NCBI GenBank assembly: GCA_004123355.1
Contig: SCHM01000002.1
Span: 9,149,569-9,213,568, forward strand
Length of the DNA: 64,000 nucleotides
Origin: Amphirosellinia nigrospora
Taxonomy: Eukaryota; Ascomycota; Sordariomycetes; Xylariales; Xylariaceae
Direction of reading: 5' to 3'
The notes below the pieces were generated by a model. It saw nothing but the letters and a program-made list of their open reading frames with translations, made no database searches and was not told the DNA's origin. The position numbers were made by a program, and so were the translations under genes. Positions 11,321 through 22,294 of this stretch are shown in pieces. Each line of letters begins with the position of its first letter. Within the stretch, counting starts at the first letter, position 1.

Positions 11321-13443
11321 ATGGCTCCAAATGTAAGAAATATGCCTATTTTAATGCGATTTGAGCGACGCTGATGTGCGCCTTCATCCCCATAGTTCCG
11401 CCAGAACACGCAAACGCGTCGTGGTAACCGCAGTGCATATGCCGAACACGACGACTATGAGAGTATGTCTCGCAGGGCCGAAGCAGCATAGCTGCGATAC
11501 TCGTTTGTTTCTGACTATGACCATCAGGCTTGCCCATCCGCGAATGGCGCCATGTGGTGGTAACCATCACGCCGCCACCGCCGCCCGACCCTACTCGCAA
11601 GAACGACATCTGGGCGATGGAACTACCCCATGGTATGCCCAAGGACTCGCATCTACTGCAGAACCACACCCAGGAACTTTTGCGAGCCACTCGCTCCGGC
11701 CGGAGGTGGAAGCGCCCTCTCCCCGCCGAGGATGAAGAGGCCGAAGCTGATTCCGCCGTCGCCGAGAAGGCGGACAAAAAGGAAGAAGATTTTAGCAACA
11801 AGGGGTTTCAAATAAGGACCTGGAAGCAGATTCCTCGCAATGCCGAAGGGCAGAATATGTCACATCTAGCTAAGCGAAGGAAAGGTGTCATCACCCTGTC
11901 GTCCGATCTCCCCGCTGGTGCTGCTCCTGGTCCTACCATCACCAAAGCCACTGTTCGTCGTATCGATGCCGCTGGGAACCCTTATAATCAAGAAGTCACC
12001 CTCAGCGAGGGCCAACCGGTTGACGGCGTCATCATATCTACAACGGTCGTAGCGGCGCCAGCTCCCAACCTCAATCCAGAAGCGTCTATAACACCTGTCC
12101 GGAGGCGTCCGCCGCCCCCTAAAAGAAAGCCCAAGGGACCGGGTAGAGGCCGAAAGAAGAAGCTGCCGTTGCCAGTCAGTATACATACTAATGCAGCTAA
12201 CTCTGCTGCTACAGGGCTTGCGCCAGGCCTTCAAGTTGACGGGCCCAAGGTATGTGTCTGTCATGCATTGTAACATATCTTGTACCCCTTTCTAACGACG
12301 GCTCAGGGACCGAAATCAGAGGACAACGATTCAAAACAACATGATGTCGAAATGGCTGACGACGACGAAGGCGAAGAAGGCGAAGACGGTGAAGATGACG
12401 GCGAAGAAGGAGACGACGATGACGAAGACGGGGACGGCGCCGATGGAGAAACTAGTTTTGCGTCGCGTGCCGATAGCGAAACTAAGTCCGATCAGGTAGA
12501 TGTTACCCCCTCTGAGAATGAGGCTGGGGAAACAGCTGAGACTGTCCATCCACAACCTGGTCCAGAACTACCTGCGGCAAACACCAACCTATCTGCTCCA
12601 CTTCAACCCCCTTCGCATGTTGAAGGAAGCCCTCTCAAGCACGTCGTCTCAGCCCAATCTCCTGGGACTCTAGATCCGGATCACGCTTCCCAAGAGAGCA
12701 CAACCATGGCCTTGGCTAGTCAAGATGCTCTTGAGCAAAACCCCCCTCAGGCCGAATCAGCACCTGGTCCGCTTCCGATTGCGAAGGAAAGCACTCTTTC
12801 CGAGGCCCTAGGCGCTGACAATATGCCGACGGTTGTCAAGGTTGATACGGACGACATCGACGTGGAAATGAAAGATGTCGCTCCTGCGTTTTCAGATAAA
12901 TCTACCGAGAACATGCCTTCGGCTAGTCCGGATCACTCTACAGCAACAGATGTACAAAATCCGACATTGGTAGAGTCAATCGAACCCGGCCCCCTAGCTC
13001 CTCCCATGATGCTCATAGATGAGGAGGCTCGGAATCAGGTGAACAACCCGGAACCGCCTCCGGAGAATATAGACATCGTGGAAGCTAGTCTCACCTCCGC
13101 GAGCGAAATACGAACCTTTGAGAATGTCGCGGAGGCAGATGCCTCAGCGGAGCCCCCGACCGAACCCTCAGTAGTTCAGATTACGGATTCATCCTCCACA
13201 GTTCAAAACACGGATCCCGCCCCCGTAGATGAACAACTCATTTCTAACCCTGAAGTGATTGAGTCGCGAGAGGAGCAGCCTATGCCACAGACGCAAGAGG
13301 AAAACGCGGCTAATAGCCCGGATCTGTTTAGCGGTCTGGAGGCAGCGTTAAATCAACATGGTCACAGCAGCAGCAGTGAACCGATCCCGGAGAAATCTGA
13401 GGCCGCGGTATCTCAACCCGAAACTTCGTTTCAATCAGAGTGA
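11321..13443 (+). CDS. Hypothetical acidic, disordered protein with AT-hook-like motif
   Basis: No family is recognised. Four exons, 11321-11332, 11396-11462, 11528-12249 and 12307-13443, give an open frame of 645 residues. The N-terminus reads MAPNFRQNTQTRRGNRSAYAEHDDYESLPIREWRHVVVTI, which looks like a short folded or binding segment. A Pro- and Lys-rich stretch, PPPPKRKPKGPGRGRKKKLPLP, resembles an AT-hook (GRGRKKK). It is followed by a nearly pure Asp/Glu/Gly run, about residues 285-315, and a long Ser/Pro/Glu-rich low-complexity tail. These traits suggest a nuclear, chromatin-associated protein, but that is inference. A 40-base candidate intron, 12174-12213 (GTCAGT...CTACAG with a CTAAC branch), exists, but removing it breaks the frame, so I left it as coding. 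All predicted introns are GT-AG. Confidence 0.75.
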
Positions 13444-14435
13444 GGGAGCCAGTCCAGGCCCATGTAAAACCATGTTAAGATTACCATATGTGAGAAAATT
13501 ACATCTACGACTGTCAGCATGGGGAATCATTAGGGGGGTGTATTTATTAGTTAGGAGCGGCGTGTTAGATATGAGCTGGAATAAGAAGCGGCCTTGTTTG
13601 AGGAATTTCTAACCCATGTACACTCTTTTACGACACCTAAACCCGCAAATAGTTTCAGATAAAGTATAACCCAAACTCTTTTTCCCATGAAAGAGCATCG
13701 CAGCCTGGGTACGTAAGAGTGGGTTTTACGTGACGTATTTTTAGAAAATATGTTGCGTTTTATTATGTAGGCCTCGGAGGGGATGATCACTGGTAACCCC
13801 GGCTAAAAGTCCACCCCCAACGCGCCTTTTAGGATCTCGCTCCTACTTCTTGCCATCACAGGTTGTTGATCAGATAGCAGGACGAACTACCAACCGAAGC
13901 CAATGGCTCGATATTGGAGTCATTTTGTCTTTGAAGGATTGTAAAGTTAGGCTTTGGCAACGGCGATACTTCGCCCCAGCAATCGATGACGGCTCTCGCA
14001 ACGGCCCATTTTACATCTCAGCACACAATTGTTGGCAAGCAGATTTGGATAACATCAGATGATTTTTTAATCTAATTATCTAAACTAAGTTGGTGACGTA
14101 CCCTTATTGGGTACAAACAATGAAACCGACAATGCGCGGGCACTATGCACTAGATAGGAGGCCATGCGACGCTGAAGAAACTCCAAAACACCTCGCCGTC
14201 AAAGACAAAAAACGTCCCCTCAGCAGGACTGGGGTAAACAAATACTCCGCACCACGCATCACCTTTTTTATGCGATCTATTATCGTATCGGAAATGCTAA
14301 CAAAGATGCCACCTGAAATGCAAGTCGTTGAATCGTGATAAAATCAAGCGCCCGGCCTGGATGGCACAGGGATCGCCAGCGGGGGTTCCCCTGGAGCGGG
14401 AAGGGCAAGGTGAAAGGATGGAATAAGATGCGCAG
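13444..14435. other. Intergenic between two convergent genes
   Basis: About 1 kb between the stop of the acidic protein and the stop of PAPS reductase. Open frames at 13850-14062 and 14090-14338 are short, lack splice support and show no familiar sequence, so I do not call them genes. Confidence 0.4.
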
Positions 14436-15562
14436 CTAGCATAGCACAGGCACCCAGCGGCCGGTAGCAAAGTCTTGCCTCAGCTCCTGCTGCTGCTTTT
14501 CTTGACGCTCTCTCTCCTCGGCCTCCAGCTGTTCTCTCTCGACTTTCTCGAGCGCCGAAGCAAGCTGCTGTTCGACGTCCACGATCGTAGCCGTAGCCGA
14601 TGACGCAGTGATGGCATCGCCGGCTGCGGCGGCGGCGGCAGCGGTCTCCTGGAGCTTCTGCTGAAGCAGGAACTGGGCGTAGCGGGAATGCTTGTTGTGG
14701 ATGCCGCACTCGGTCTTCTGCTGGCCCTTCCAGCGGCCGGCGCGCTCGTCCTCGCCGCGGCCACGGGCGACGTCGAGTGCCAGTCGCCGACCGACTTGTA
14801 CCCGCGGTCCAGCAGGTCGTTGTACGGCACGTCGTGCTCGGCTATGTACGCCTTGACCTGGCCGAAGGACCAGTCGAGCAGCGGGTTGATCTTGACGATG
14901 CCCCGCTCCTCGTCCACCTCGAGGATCGGGATCTTGTCCCGCTCCCCGCCCTGGCTGCGCCGCCGCCCCGTGAACACGGCGGCCACGCGCAGGTCGCCGT
15001 ACGCGCGCTGCTGCGGCTCCACCTTGGCGATGTAGTCGTACAGCTCGGCCGCCGTGTCGTACAGCCCCTCGCCGTACAGCGACTCGAACTCGGCCGCCGT
15101 CGACGCGCCCTCGGGCTGGTACACGTGCAGCCGCACGGCCGGGTACCGCTCCCTCACGCGCGAGACGAGGTCGTACGTCTCCGGGAAGTGGTACAGCGTG
15201 TCCAGGAAGATGGCCTCGACGGCGGGCAGCGCGGGGTCCGAGGCCGCGAGCCTCGACAGCATGTCGATGGTCACGAGCCCCGTGAGCCCGAAGGCCGTCG
15301 TCTGATACAGGTTGGGGAACAGCTGCATGGAGAACCGCAGACGCTCCATCGGCGTCATCGTCTCCATCCGCTCGTTCAGGTACCGCAGATGGGGCTTGGT
15401 GAGCATGATCTGGGGCAGGTTGGGGGTGGTACTTGTCGTCGACGACGACGAGCTCGCTGAGGCGTAGCCGGATTCTAGGTCCTCGGGTTTTGTGTGCTTC
15501 ATTGTGTCCAGAGGTTGTAGCCGGGGCGAGGAGGCTTTGGATGAGTACGATATTGAGCTCAT
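14436..15562 (-). CDS. MET16: Phosphoadenosine phosphosulfate (PAPS) reductase
   Basis: Reduces PAPS to sulfite with thioredoxin in cytosolic sulfate assimilation. The start is taken at the ATG at 15562 (MSSISYSSKASSPRLQPLD); the frame stays open further upstream but looks like leader. Landmarks are FGLTGLVTIDML, VEAIFLDTLYHFPETYDLV, GRRRSQGGERDKIPILEVDEERGIVKINPLLDWS, YKSVGDWHSTSPVA, GEDERAGRWKGQQ and the catalytic Cys motif KTECGIH. The frame shifts once near 14760 (GCCGCGGCGAGG, one G short of GCGGGCGAG), consistent with a sequence error. After ECGIHNKHSRYAQFLLQQK there are about 85 extra residues: an Ala run, then a Glu/Gln/Arg-rich coiled-coil stretch (LEKVEREQLEAEERERQEKQ). That is longer than most members I know. 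The gene is very GC-rich at third positions. Confidence 0.92.
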
Positions 15563-18231
15563 TGTGTTGTTTGTGTGTGGGAATGTGCGATGAGGTGGAA
15601 GAGTACAGTATAGTACTCTGCACGCTACTCTATGCGAGAGGCCGTCAAAGGGGCGAGAACTGTACTTGATCGGCCTTAAGCGTGTATATTGGTGAGTATA
15701 TATGAGACTCTTTTGTCTAGGATAAAAGTAGTGACTAGGGGTATATGAAAGCAATGAATGTAGAGTCTAGAGTATGTGTATGATGTTGAGTAAGGCAAAA
15801 CTATTTTCTAGGAGGGTATAGAGATACAAAAAGTCAAGAGCAGCTGGGGAGACTATATTAGCCCTTTGTTTTCTCCCTGGTTGTGGTGTAGTCGTTCTCC
15901 CTGATTCTCGGTTTGTAATAGCACCAGGGCGCACTTTACAGATCCCGCTGTAACCTTCCGACTGACTAATTAGCTCTCGAGCACATCATACATGAGCAGT
16001 GGTCTTCCACGTCCCCGGTTCCCCAGGCCCCATCGTCTCTCGCTATATTAGGCCGATGATACACCTTTCAGGAATTTGCCGGCGACGCCAAACACCAATG
16101 GGACTGCCGCCCTTTGCGGTGTTTGGGGCCCAGGAGGCAAGCGGCGTTCGAGAGAAATTTTAGAAGAGAATCACGACATCTGCACTAGCCGGTAAGGCCG
16201 AGACCCTGATTGGACGGGCAGACCTGACGTTGGGAGTCGAGACTTGATCCGCGTCCAGCTATAGATGGGGACCGGCTATGGCGACATCTCTAGAGCCGCA
16301 TCCCGCATCACCGATACCCTAAGGAGAGGGCGCGCGGGAATGTTGTGATTCAGGCCATTTCGTCATGAAATGTTCCATGTTCAGTCCACTTTTTTTCTTG
16401 TCTTGGACGAACTTCCTTTTGCCACGCCGTGGCGTTTGAGCTCAACGTTTGCGATGGGTTTGTGAAGGGCCCTGATCCTTCGCTCTTAAGCTCGCATTGC
16501 GTGCTATGAGATGCTTCTTAAGTAACCTCATATCTACATTCATGGGTGCATATCTCTTATCTATCTTTATATAACTTTTTACTTTCCTGATATGAACTCG
16601 TTTCACTCAGATGACTCACTGCGATAGCATGGCCCAATGGAGCGGCGTAATTGCGTGATGTCTTAGTCTCGTTGCTAAATTGGCATCACCAGTGAGCCAG
16701 CCCTCCTCCGCCCAGCCGTGGGTAGAAGTACCTAGTATACCAGCCCCGATAAGGCGAGACCGACTCTAATTTTTTGTTCGCCTTGATTCGCGGATTCTAC
16801 ACTGTTAAACGTACCGTCTGATGTTCCTACAATCCGTATAAATGGCGAGCTTGCCGCCCCTATCTAAGGCCATAGCGACCTAATTCATACCACGGCGGTA
16901 CTCACCCCGATATCGACTATCCCAGGAAACGGCGGGGTTAGAAGTTGCGGTTATCGATTTCACAAGATAGCTGCCTCGAGTTAGCATGCTGCCTTGTTGT
17001 CGTCTTCCTCTATGAGAAGACATGGGCCATGACTTGAGCACTAGCAGGCGTCACGCTTATTCAGGAATCATGAAAAAATGGCTCTATAAGTATAAGATCC
17101 TGGGCGAGCGCAGCGTACAGACTGGTCTGCGAGCCACACCGATTTTCAATAGATTGCAGAAAGTGAGACATCGCTTCCACATGAACGTATTGGTAGGTAG
17201 ACAAAGTACAACATGCCAGCTCTCACGACGATGTGGGGGGACGTCGATGTCGCCATCGATGGGACTAATGGTGCGCGCCGCCATCAAGATTAAAGCCCCG
17301 AAGATTTCTGGCGGTTGTCGGAAGGCTTACCTGAATTACCTATCTAAGGCGGAGAGAGCCTTTGTTTTGGGTGGTATGGCGTTATGGGCGTATGGCGATG
17401 TTGCACGCAATCGCCCGGATGTCGGTTGCCAAAAGAGCCGCCCGATTGCCGTTTTCGGAAATGTCGTTAGGCGGTTTTTGGACCCGGCCAGACCAGACCA
17501 GACCAGGCACAGGACATGTCGGAGTTAAGCTGCAGATCGAGCCTTTCCGGCTCGCACCTGTCTGTCTTTGCGCTAGCCGCCATGCCTTATGCGAGAGCCG
17601 CCAAGATGCGACTTAGCCTCTTTGATGCCACGCTTTTAGCCCTACATACCGTTAGACTCTAATAGTTCAAGGCCGCCGCTCGGTCTTAGTGACAGTACTT
17701 TTTTTAAAGGCAAATTTCATGTGGAATGTCCAGCAGATAATCAATTAGTTCACAGAGATGTCACTCGTGTACTATAGATATAATAGTCCCAGCTATTATC
17801 CGAAAGTCCAAAATATTTCGGTAAATTTTGCTAATGCTGGGAACGAGGTTTAATTTGTTAGTGATCGTTGCCATTAGAGGATGGGAGTTGTTGAGAAAAG
17901 CTGTTATTCTTACAATATCTCATAAGAAACTACAAGATGACGGATATTGAAAGCCGGAAGAAATCTTGCAAGATTTCGAGTTGAGAGACGAGGTTGTTGT
18001 ATTTGTTTTCTTGATATTGCTATTGGTCGAAGCTACAAGGTGCAGAGTGCTGTGGGCTAGTACTATTGGTGGGGTGAGTATTCCATTGGAAATGATGTAA
18101 CCTTACCTAAGGTAGTGTATATATGTTCCTGGTGCCGAGACCGGCGGCCGAACTCTAAATTTATTTCGAGAAGAGCCCTTAACACTGACCTCGACAACTA
18201 CTACAGCCTTGCGATCCGCCCTTAGCACGCC
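15563..18231. other. Long divergent intergenic region (2.7 kb)
   Basis: Lies between the divergent PAPS reductase and LYS4 genes and must hold both promoters. It contains an inverted repeat (CCAAACACC at 16088-16096, GGTGTTTGG at 16118-16126) and a short (GACCA)n run near 17489-17503. The open frame at 17022-17528 has no recognisable sequence and no splice support. I see no RNA gene. Confidence 0.45.
16088..16126. repeat. Inverted repeat with 21-base spacer
   Basis: CCAAACACC and its exact reverse complement GGTGTTTGG flank a 21-base GC-rich spacer. It lies about 530 bases upstream of the PAPS reductase start. It could be a hairpin or a dimeric protein-binding site; nothing more can be said. 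Confidence 0.55.
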
Positions 18232-21200
18232 ATGTCGCTTAGAGCAGTGGGTGAATCCCTATTATAACCTATGGTTTGTTGAATTGCCCCAGGATGCTAA
18301 CTATGCCAAGGTCACGGCCGCCCCGTGGGCTCGATCGCTCGGTCGAGCGGGCTATCGTATCTCGAGTCAACGCCTACTGAGCCAACGTCTTCCACGTACA
18401 TCATTCTCTCGGCACTCATACCACCGTGTGATAAGTACGACCACCGCCAATCGAGCGACGATATCAAATGACCGCGAGGCGGCATTTCCCTTTACAGACG
18501 CCCCAATTGAGGTAGGACGCCGCAGACCTTAACAGAGAAGATCGTGCAGCGACATGCTGTCGGCCTTCCAGATGGGAAGGTCGTCCGGAGCGGCGATTAC
18601 ATACAAATCCAGCCCGTGAGCAGTTCTCAAAGCCATTTACTTGTCATAATCTCAGAGCACTGCATATCGTTGCGGGACAAGAGACGCCCCAAATGGAAAT
18701 GACGATAACTGACACCGTTGTAGTACCGGTGTATGTCCCACGATAACAGTATGCCACCCTCACATTAACATAATTTTCTGCTATTTTCATTAAACCGGTG
18801 TTGATCTTAGCACAGGCATGCCTATTATGAGCAAGTACGTTTAATAGTGCCATACATATTTTATTTATATATTCATTCTGCTTACACTCTGTTATAGGTT
18901 TTCTTCCATGGGTGCTACTCGGGTCCGGGATCCAGACCAAATAGTAATTGCGCTCGATCATGACGTACAGGTCAGTCGTTGGACTCTTTCGTCCCTCTCT
19001 TTCACATGTCTCGGAAACACGAATTGCCTTAGAAGGCGTATTAGACTCCCGCAAGCTGCCGAATCCCTGAGTACTCGTTATGAGAAGTGGGAATTATTAA
19101 CTCCAATCTATATATAGAACAAGAGCGAAGCCAACCTCAGGAAGTATAAACTAATCGAGGCGTTCGCGAAGAAGCATGGGATACCTTTTTTCCCAGCAGG
19201 TGAGTATTAAAAAACCTCCCATGCCTGATCCCGTAGTCTGCTTGTTTTGTATGGCCAAGAAAGTTCTATGACGTGAGACTTAGAGATTTCGACTAACATG
19301 AACGAAAGGCCACGGAATAGGACATCAAATCATGGTAAGCGTTCATATAGTCCGAAAAACGAACTTTTTTGCATACTAAAAGCTTATTCAGATCGAAGAG
19401 CTGTTTGTCTGGCCGGGCACGATGTGTGTAGCATCAGATAGTCATGCCAATATGTATTCTGGCTTAGGATCGTTAGGAACCGCCTTAGGTACATTGTTTA
19501 GGTCCATTGAATTATCGACGCCTTCAAAAACTAATGTTTTTTTTAGTAAGGACAGACGCCGCTTCTATATGGGCTACAGGAAAGAGCTGGTTTCAAGTCC
19601 CTCCAGTTGCAAAGGTGACATTCACGGGGACGTTACCTCCTGGTGTTACGGGGTAAACCATCTCCCATCTTCCTCGCTTGTCTCCTCCTTCCCTTGCATA
19701 TTGCTAACTTCACGCGAAGAAAAGACGTTATTGTGGCACTCTGTGGACTTTTCAAGAGTGACGTACTTAATCATGCCGTCGAATTCGCGGGCTCCGAGGA
19801 AACAATGGCCAGCATTTCAGTAGATGTGCGTAATTCTCAGAGTTTTCTTCTTCCTGTTTTGGTACCTTTTTTCTGCCACCCTCACTATTCACGCTATAAA
19901 CAGGAATTACTGACTCCGAGTGTTTTAGAATAGGCTTACTATTAGCAACATGTCTACGGAATGGGGAGCACTTTCTGCAATCGCAAGTGTCCTTGGTCTA
20001 TAGGTGTCTACGTACCCACGGGCATAATCTAACTTCATATGTTCTATAGTTTCCCGTCGACCAGACTCTAGAGCGCTGGCTGCGTTATAAGGCAACGGAA
20101 GCGGCAATGCTTACAGATCGAACGACTAAAGAACGGATTACGCACGAAAAGGTGGACGAGCTCTACGCTGATCCTGTCAGAGCCGACCCCGAAGCAAAAT
20201 ATGCAAAGCAATTATTCTTGAATTTGCAATCGCTTTCGCCTTACGTTTCAGGTCCTAACTCGGTAAAAGTCTCGACACCATTGAATGAGCTAGCTCCCAA
20301 GAAAATCAAGGTAGACAGAGCATAGTAAGTAGTTTACAGCGTTATTTCGCTTTCCGATAACTTTGCGGGTATCGAGTATCCTTTCTAGATTAAATGTATG
20401 TGCTAATTGCCCCTACAGTATCGTATCTTGTACAAATAGTCGAGCGTCCGATTTAGCCGCAGCCGCCAAAGTTTTCCAGGATGCCGCAAAAGCTAATGGC
20501 GGGAAAACCCCTAAAATAGCTGAAGGCGTTAAGCTCTACATCGCGGCGGCTTCAGCGCGCGAGCAAGAGGTTGCTGAAGATCAAGGCAGCTGGCAGACTC
20601 TTGTAGAGGCTGGAAGTACGGTACTGCCAGCATCTTGCGGGCCTTGCATCGGCCTCGTACGTAGTCACTGCTCCCGTGTGGACTTTCGTTTGGAATTTAT
20701 GCTAAGTATTATACGTAGGGCACGGGCCTGCTAGAGGATGGCGAGGTGGGCATTTCTGCCAGCAACAGGAACTTTAAAGTAAGGAATTCACGGGAAATTT
20801 TCTTCGAATCCCTTATAAAGTATACTCCTAATGCAAGTAACTGACTCCAAGTGTTTTAGGGTCGGATGGGATCTCGTAAAGCGTAATTAGGGACCAATTT
20901 CTTCTACTTTTAATACCCTTCAGAAGGCGAGGTTTTCTCTTTGGCCAAGAGAGTGCCTGGAGGCTTCTGAAACCCACCAAGTCTCACTTCGAATATCATA
21001 ACTAACTCTGAGAATTGTAGACAGGCATACTTGGCGAGCCCGGAAGTAGTCGCGGCAAGCGCCCTTAGTGGCATGATCTCGGGCACAGGTGTATATAAAA
21101 CCCGGAAAACTACTCTGGTGTGGAATTTGGCTACGGCACTGGTTTACCTGTGACCACAGAAAGCGAGCTTGGTAATGTCTTGGAACAACTTGAGTCACTA

Positions 21201-22294
21201 ATTGACCGGGTCGAGTCCTCCGCAGTCGATGGCACTTCAGAAGCTACTGCTAAGACGGAGATTATTTCGGGTTTCCCCAGCAAGATAAGCGGAGAGATTG
21301 TATTCTGCGACATGGATAACTTGGACACGGTAAGAAAATCCTACTACCTGCTTTCTTGCCTCAGCAACTCGTAAAGATTCTTCGCTCTCTGGGCCAACGA
21401 AGTGCCCAGAAGCTCCTAAAAACTTCACAAATTAAGCTTAGTGTAGTGATAACTAATTTTGACTGTTCTAGGACAACATCTACCCTGGAAAATAGTGAGC
21501 AATTCTTGGAACTATTCCTACTTGTTTTGGCAGCTTTTTGAAGGCGAGGTTTCTTTCGTTGGGATAGGAGAGTGCCCAGAAGCTTCTAAAACTCTCCAAA
21601 CCAACCCCAAATGGCGATAACTGACTCCGACTGTCGTAGTACGTATCAAGATGATATCACGAAGCAAGGAATGGCCGAAGTGTGCATGTCGAACTACGAT
21701 CCTGATTTTAAGTCCATTGCTAGGCCCAATGATATCCTCGTCTCAGGGTTCAACTTTGGCTGCGTAATTCTTCCTCTCGTAATCTTATTAGAAGAAGCAA
21801 AGTCTAATCTAACATAGGGATCCTCAAGAGAGCAAGCCGCGACAGCGATTCTAGCTAAGGAAATAAACTTAGTGGTGTCGGGTTCTTTTGGCAACATTTT
21901 CTCGCGGAACAGCATCAACAATGCCCTTCTGGGGCTGGAAGTTCCTCGCCTTATTGAGCGTCTACGTACTACTTTCAACTCGGACAAAGTATTAACACGA
22001 CGACGGGGTGGACTTTGACGTGGGATGTCGCACGAAGTGTCGTCGAAGTGCAAGAGGGCGAGAGTGGGAGCGTTGGGAGGAGAAAGTTGGCGAGTTCGCA
22101 GAGAACCTGCAGTAAGTAATTCTCGGTGCCGTTTTCTTCATCTTTGGACAGCGTTGAGAGCAAAAGGCCGCTAAAAAAAACATTTATTTACAAGCAAAAT
22201 GGCCACAACTGACTCCGAGTGTTCTAGATCGATTATCGCGAAAGGTGGCTTAGAAAATTGGGTGAAGCACGAGATCGCGAAGACAGAGGCATAA
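18232..22294 (+). CDS. LYS4: Homoaconitase, mitochondrial, intron-rich
   Basis: Converts homocitrate to homoisocitrate via homoaconitate in the alpha-aminoadipate lysine pathway and carries a 4Fe-4S cluster. Landmarks are [187 protein letters not shown] and a final [20 protein letters not shown]. Introns: 18247-18292, 18616-18723, about 18750-18899, 18971-19117, 19200-19308, 19335-19391, 19499-19546, 19653-19719, 19826-19928, 19996-20049, 20325-20418, 20657-20718, 20779-20859, 20876-21020, 21330-21471, 21495-21639, 21764-21817 and 22112-22227. Exons can be tiny (16 bases at 20860-20875, 23 at 21472-21494). The WPVALKF segment normally following HDNS is not seen. One-base breaks near 18520, 20053, 21098 and 22050 look like assembly errors. 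Third positions are less GC-rich than in neighbours. Confidence 0.9.
18616..18723 (+). repeat. Introner-like intron 1 of LYS4 family
   Basis: This intron starts GTGAGCAGTTCTCAAAG and ends CGATAACTGACACCGTTGTAG. Both ends resemble those of six other introns in the same gene, including the AAATGG block before the branch site. Confidence 0.6.
19826..19928 (+). repeat. Introner-like intron 2 of LYS4 family
   Basis: Begins GTGCGTAATTCTCAGAG and ends ACTGACTCCGAGTGTTTTAG, nearly identical at the 3' end to the introns at 20779 and 22112. Confidence 0.7.
20779..20859 (+). repeat. Introner-like intron 3 of LYS4 family
   Basis: Begins GTAAGGAATTCACGGG and ends ACTGACTCCAAGTGTTTTAG. It is shorter (81 bases) and lacks the central core seen in the 142-145 base members. 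Confidence 0.7.
20876..21020 (+). repeat. Introner-like intron 4 of LYS4 family (long form)
   Basis: 145 bases. The core GAAGGCGAGG, then GAGAGTGCC and GGCTTCTGAAAC, aligns with the intron at 21495 over about 60 bases. The 3' end is TAACTAACTCTGAGAATTG plus TAG. Confidence 0.75.
21330..21471 (+). repeat. Introner-like intron 5 of LYS4 family (long form)
   Basis: 142 bases. Shares GAAGTGCCCAGAAGCTCCTA with the core of the intron at 21495, and ends GATAACTAATTTTGACTGTT plus CTAG. Confidence 0.75.
21495..21639 (+). repeat. Introner-like intron 6 of LYS4 family (long form)
   Basis: 145 bases. Begins GTGAGCAATTCTTGG, carries GAAGGCGAGG and GAGAGTGCCCAGAAGCTTCT, and ends GATAACTGACTCCGACTGTC plus GTAG. 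It is the clearest member because it contains all three shared blocks. Confidence 0.8.
22112..22227 (+). repeat. Introner-like intron 7 of LYS4 family
   Basis: Begins GTAAGTAATTCTCGG and ends ACTGACTCCGAGTGTTCTAG, preceded by AAATGGCCACA. It is the last intron before the C-terminal exon. Confidence 0.7.

Noticed and set aside
12174-12213. 40-base candidate intron in the acidic protein gene
   Set aside because: It has good splice signals, but removing it shifts the frame and closes the protein, while keeping it leaves 645 codons open. Left as coding pending transcripts.
14777-15460. Plus-strand open frame of 227 codons opposite PAPS reductase
   Set aside because: Its Arg/Val/Leu/His-rich composition is the shadow of a GC-rich gene on the other strand.
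17022-17528. Plus-strand open frame of 168 codons between PAPS reductase and LYS4
   Set aside because: No familiar sequence, odd composition and no splice signals or conserved motifs; treated as chance.
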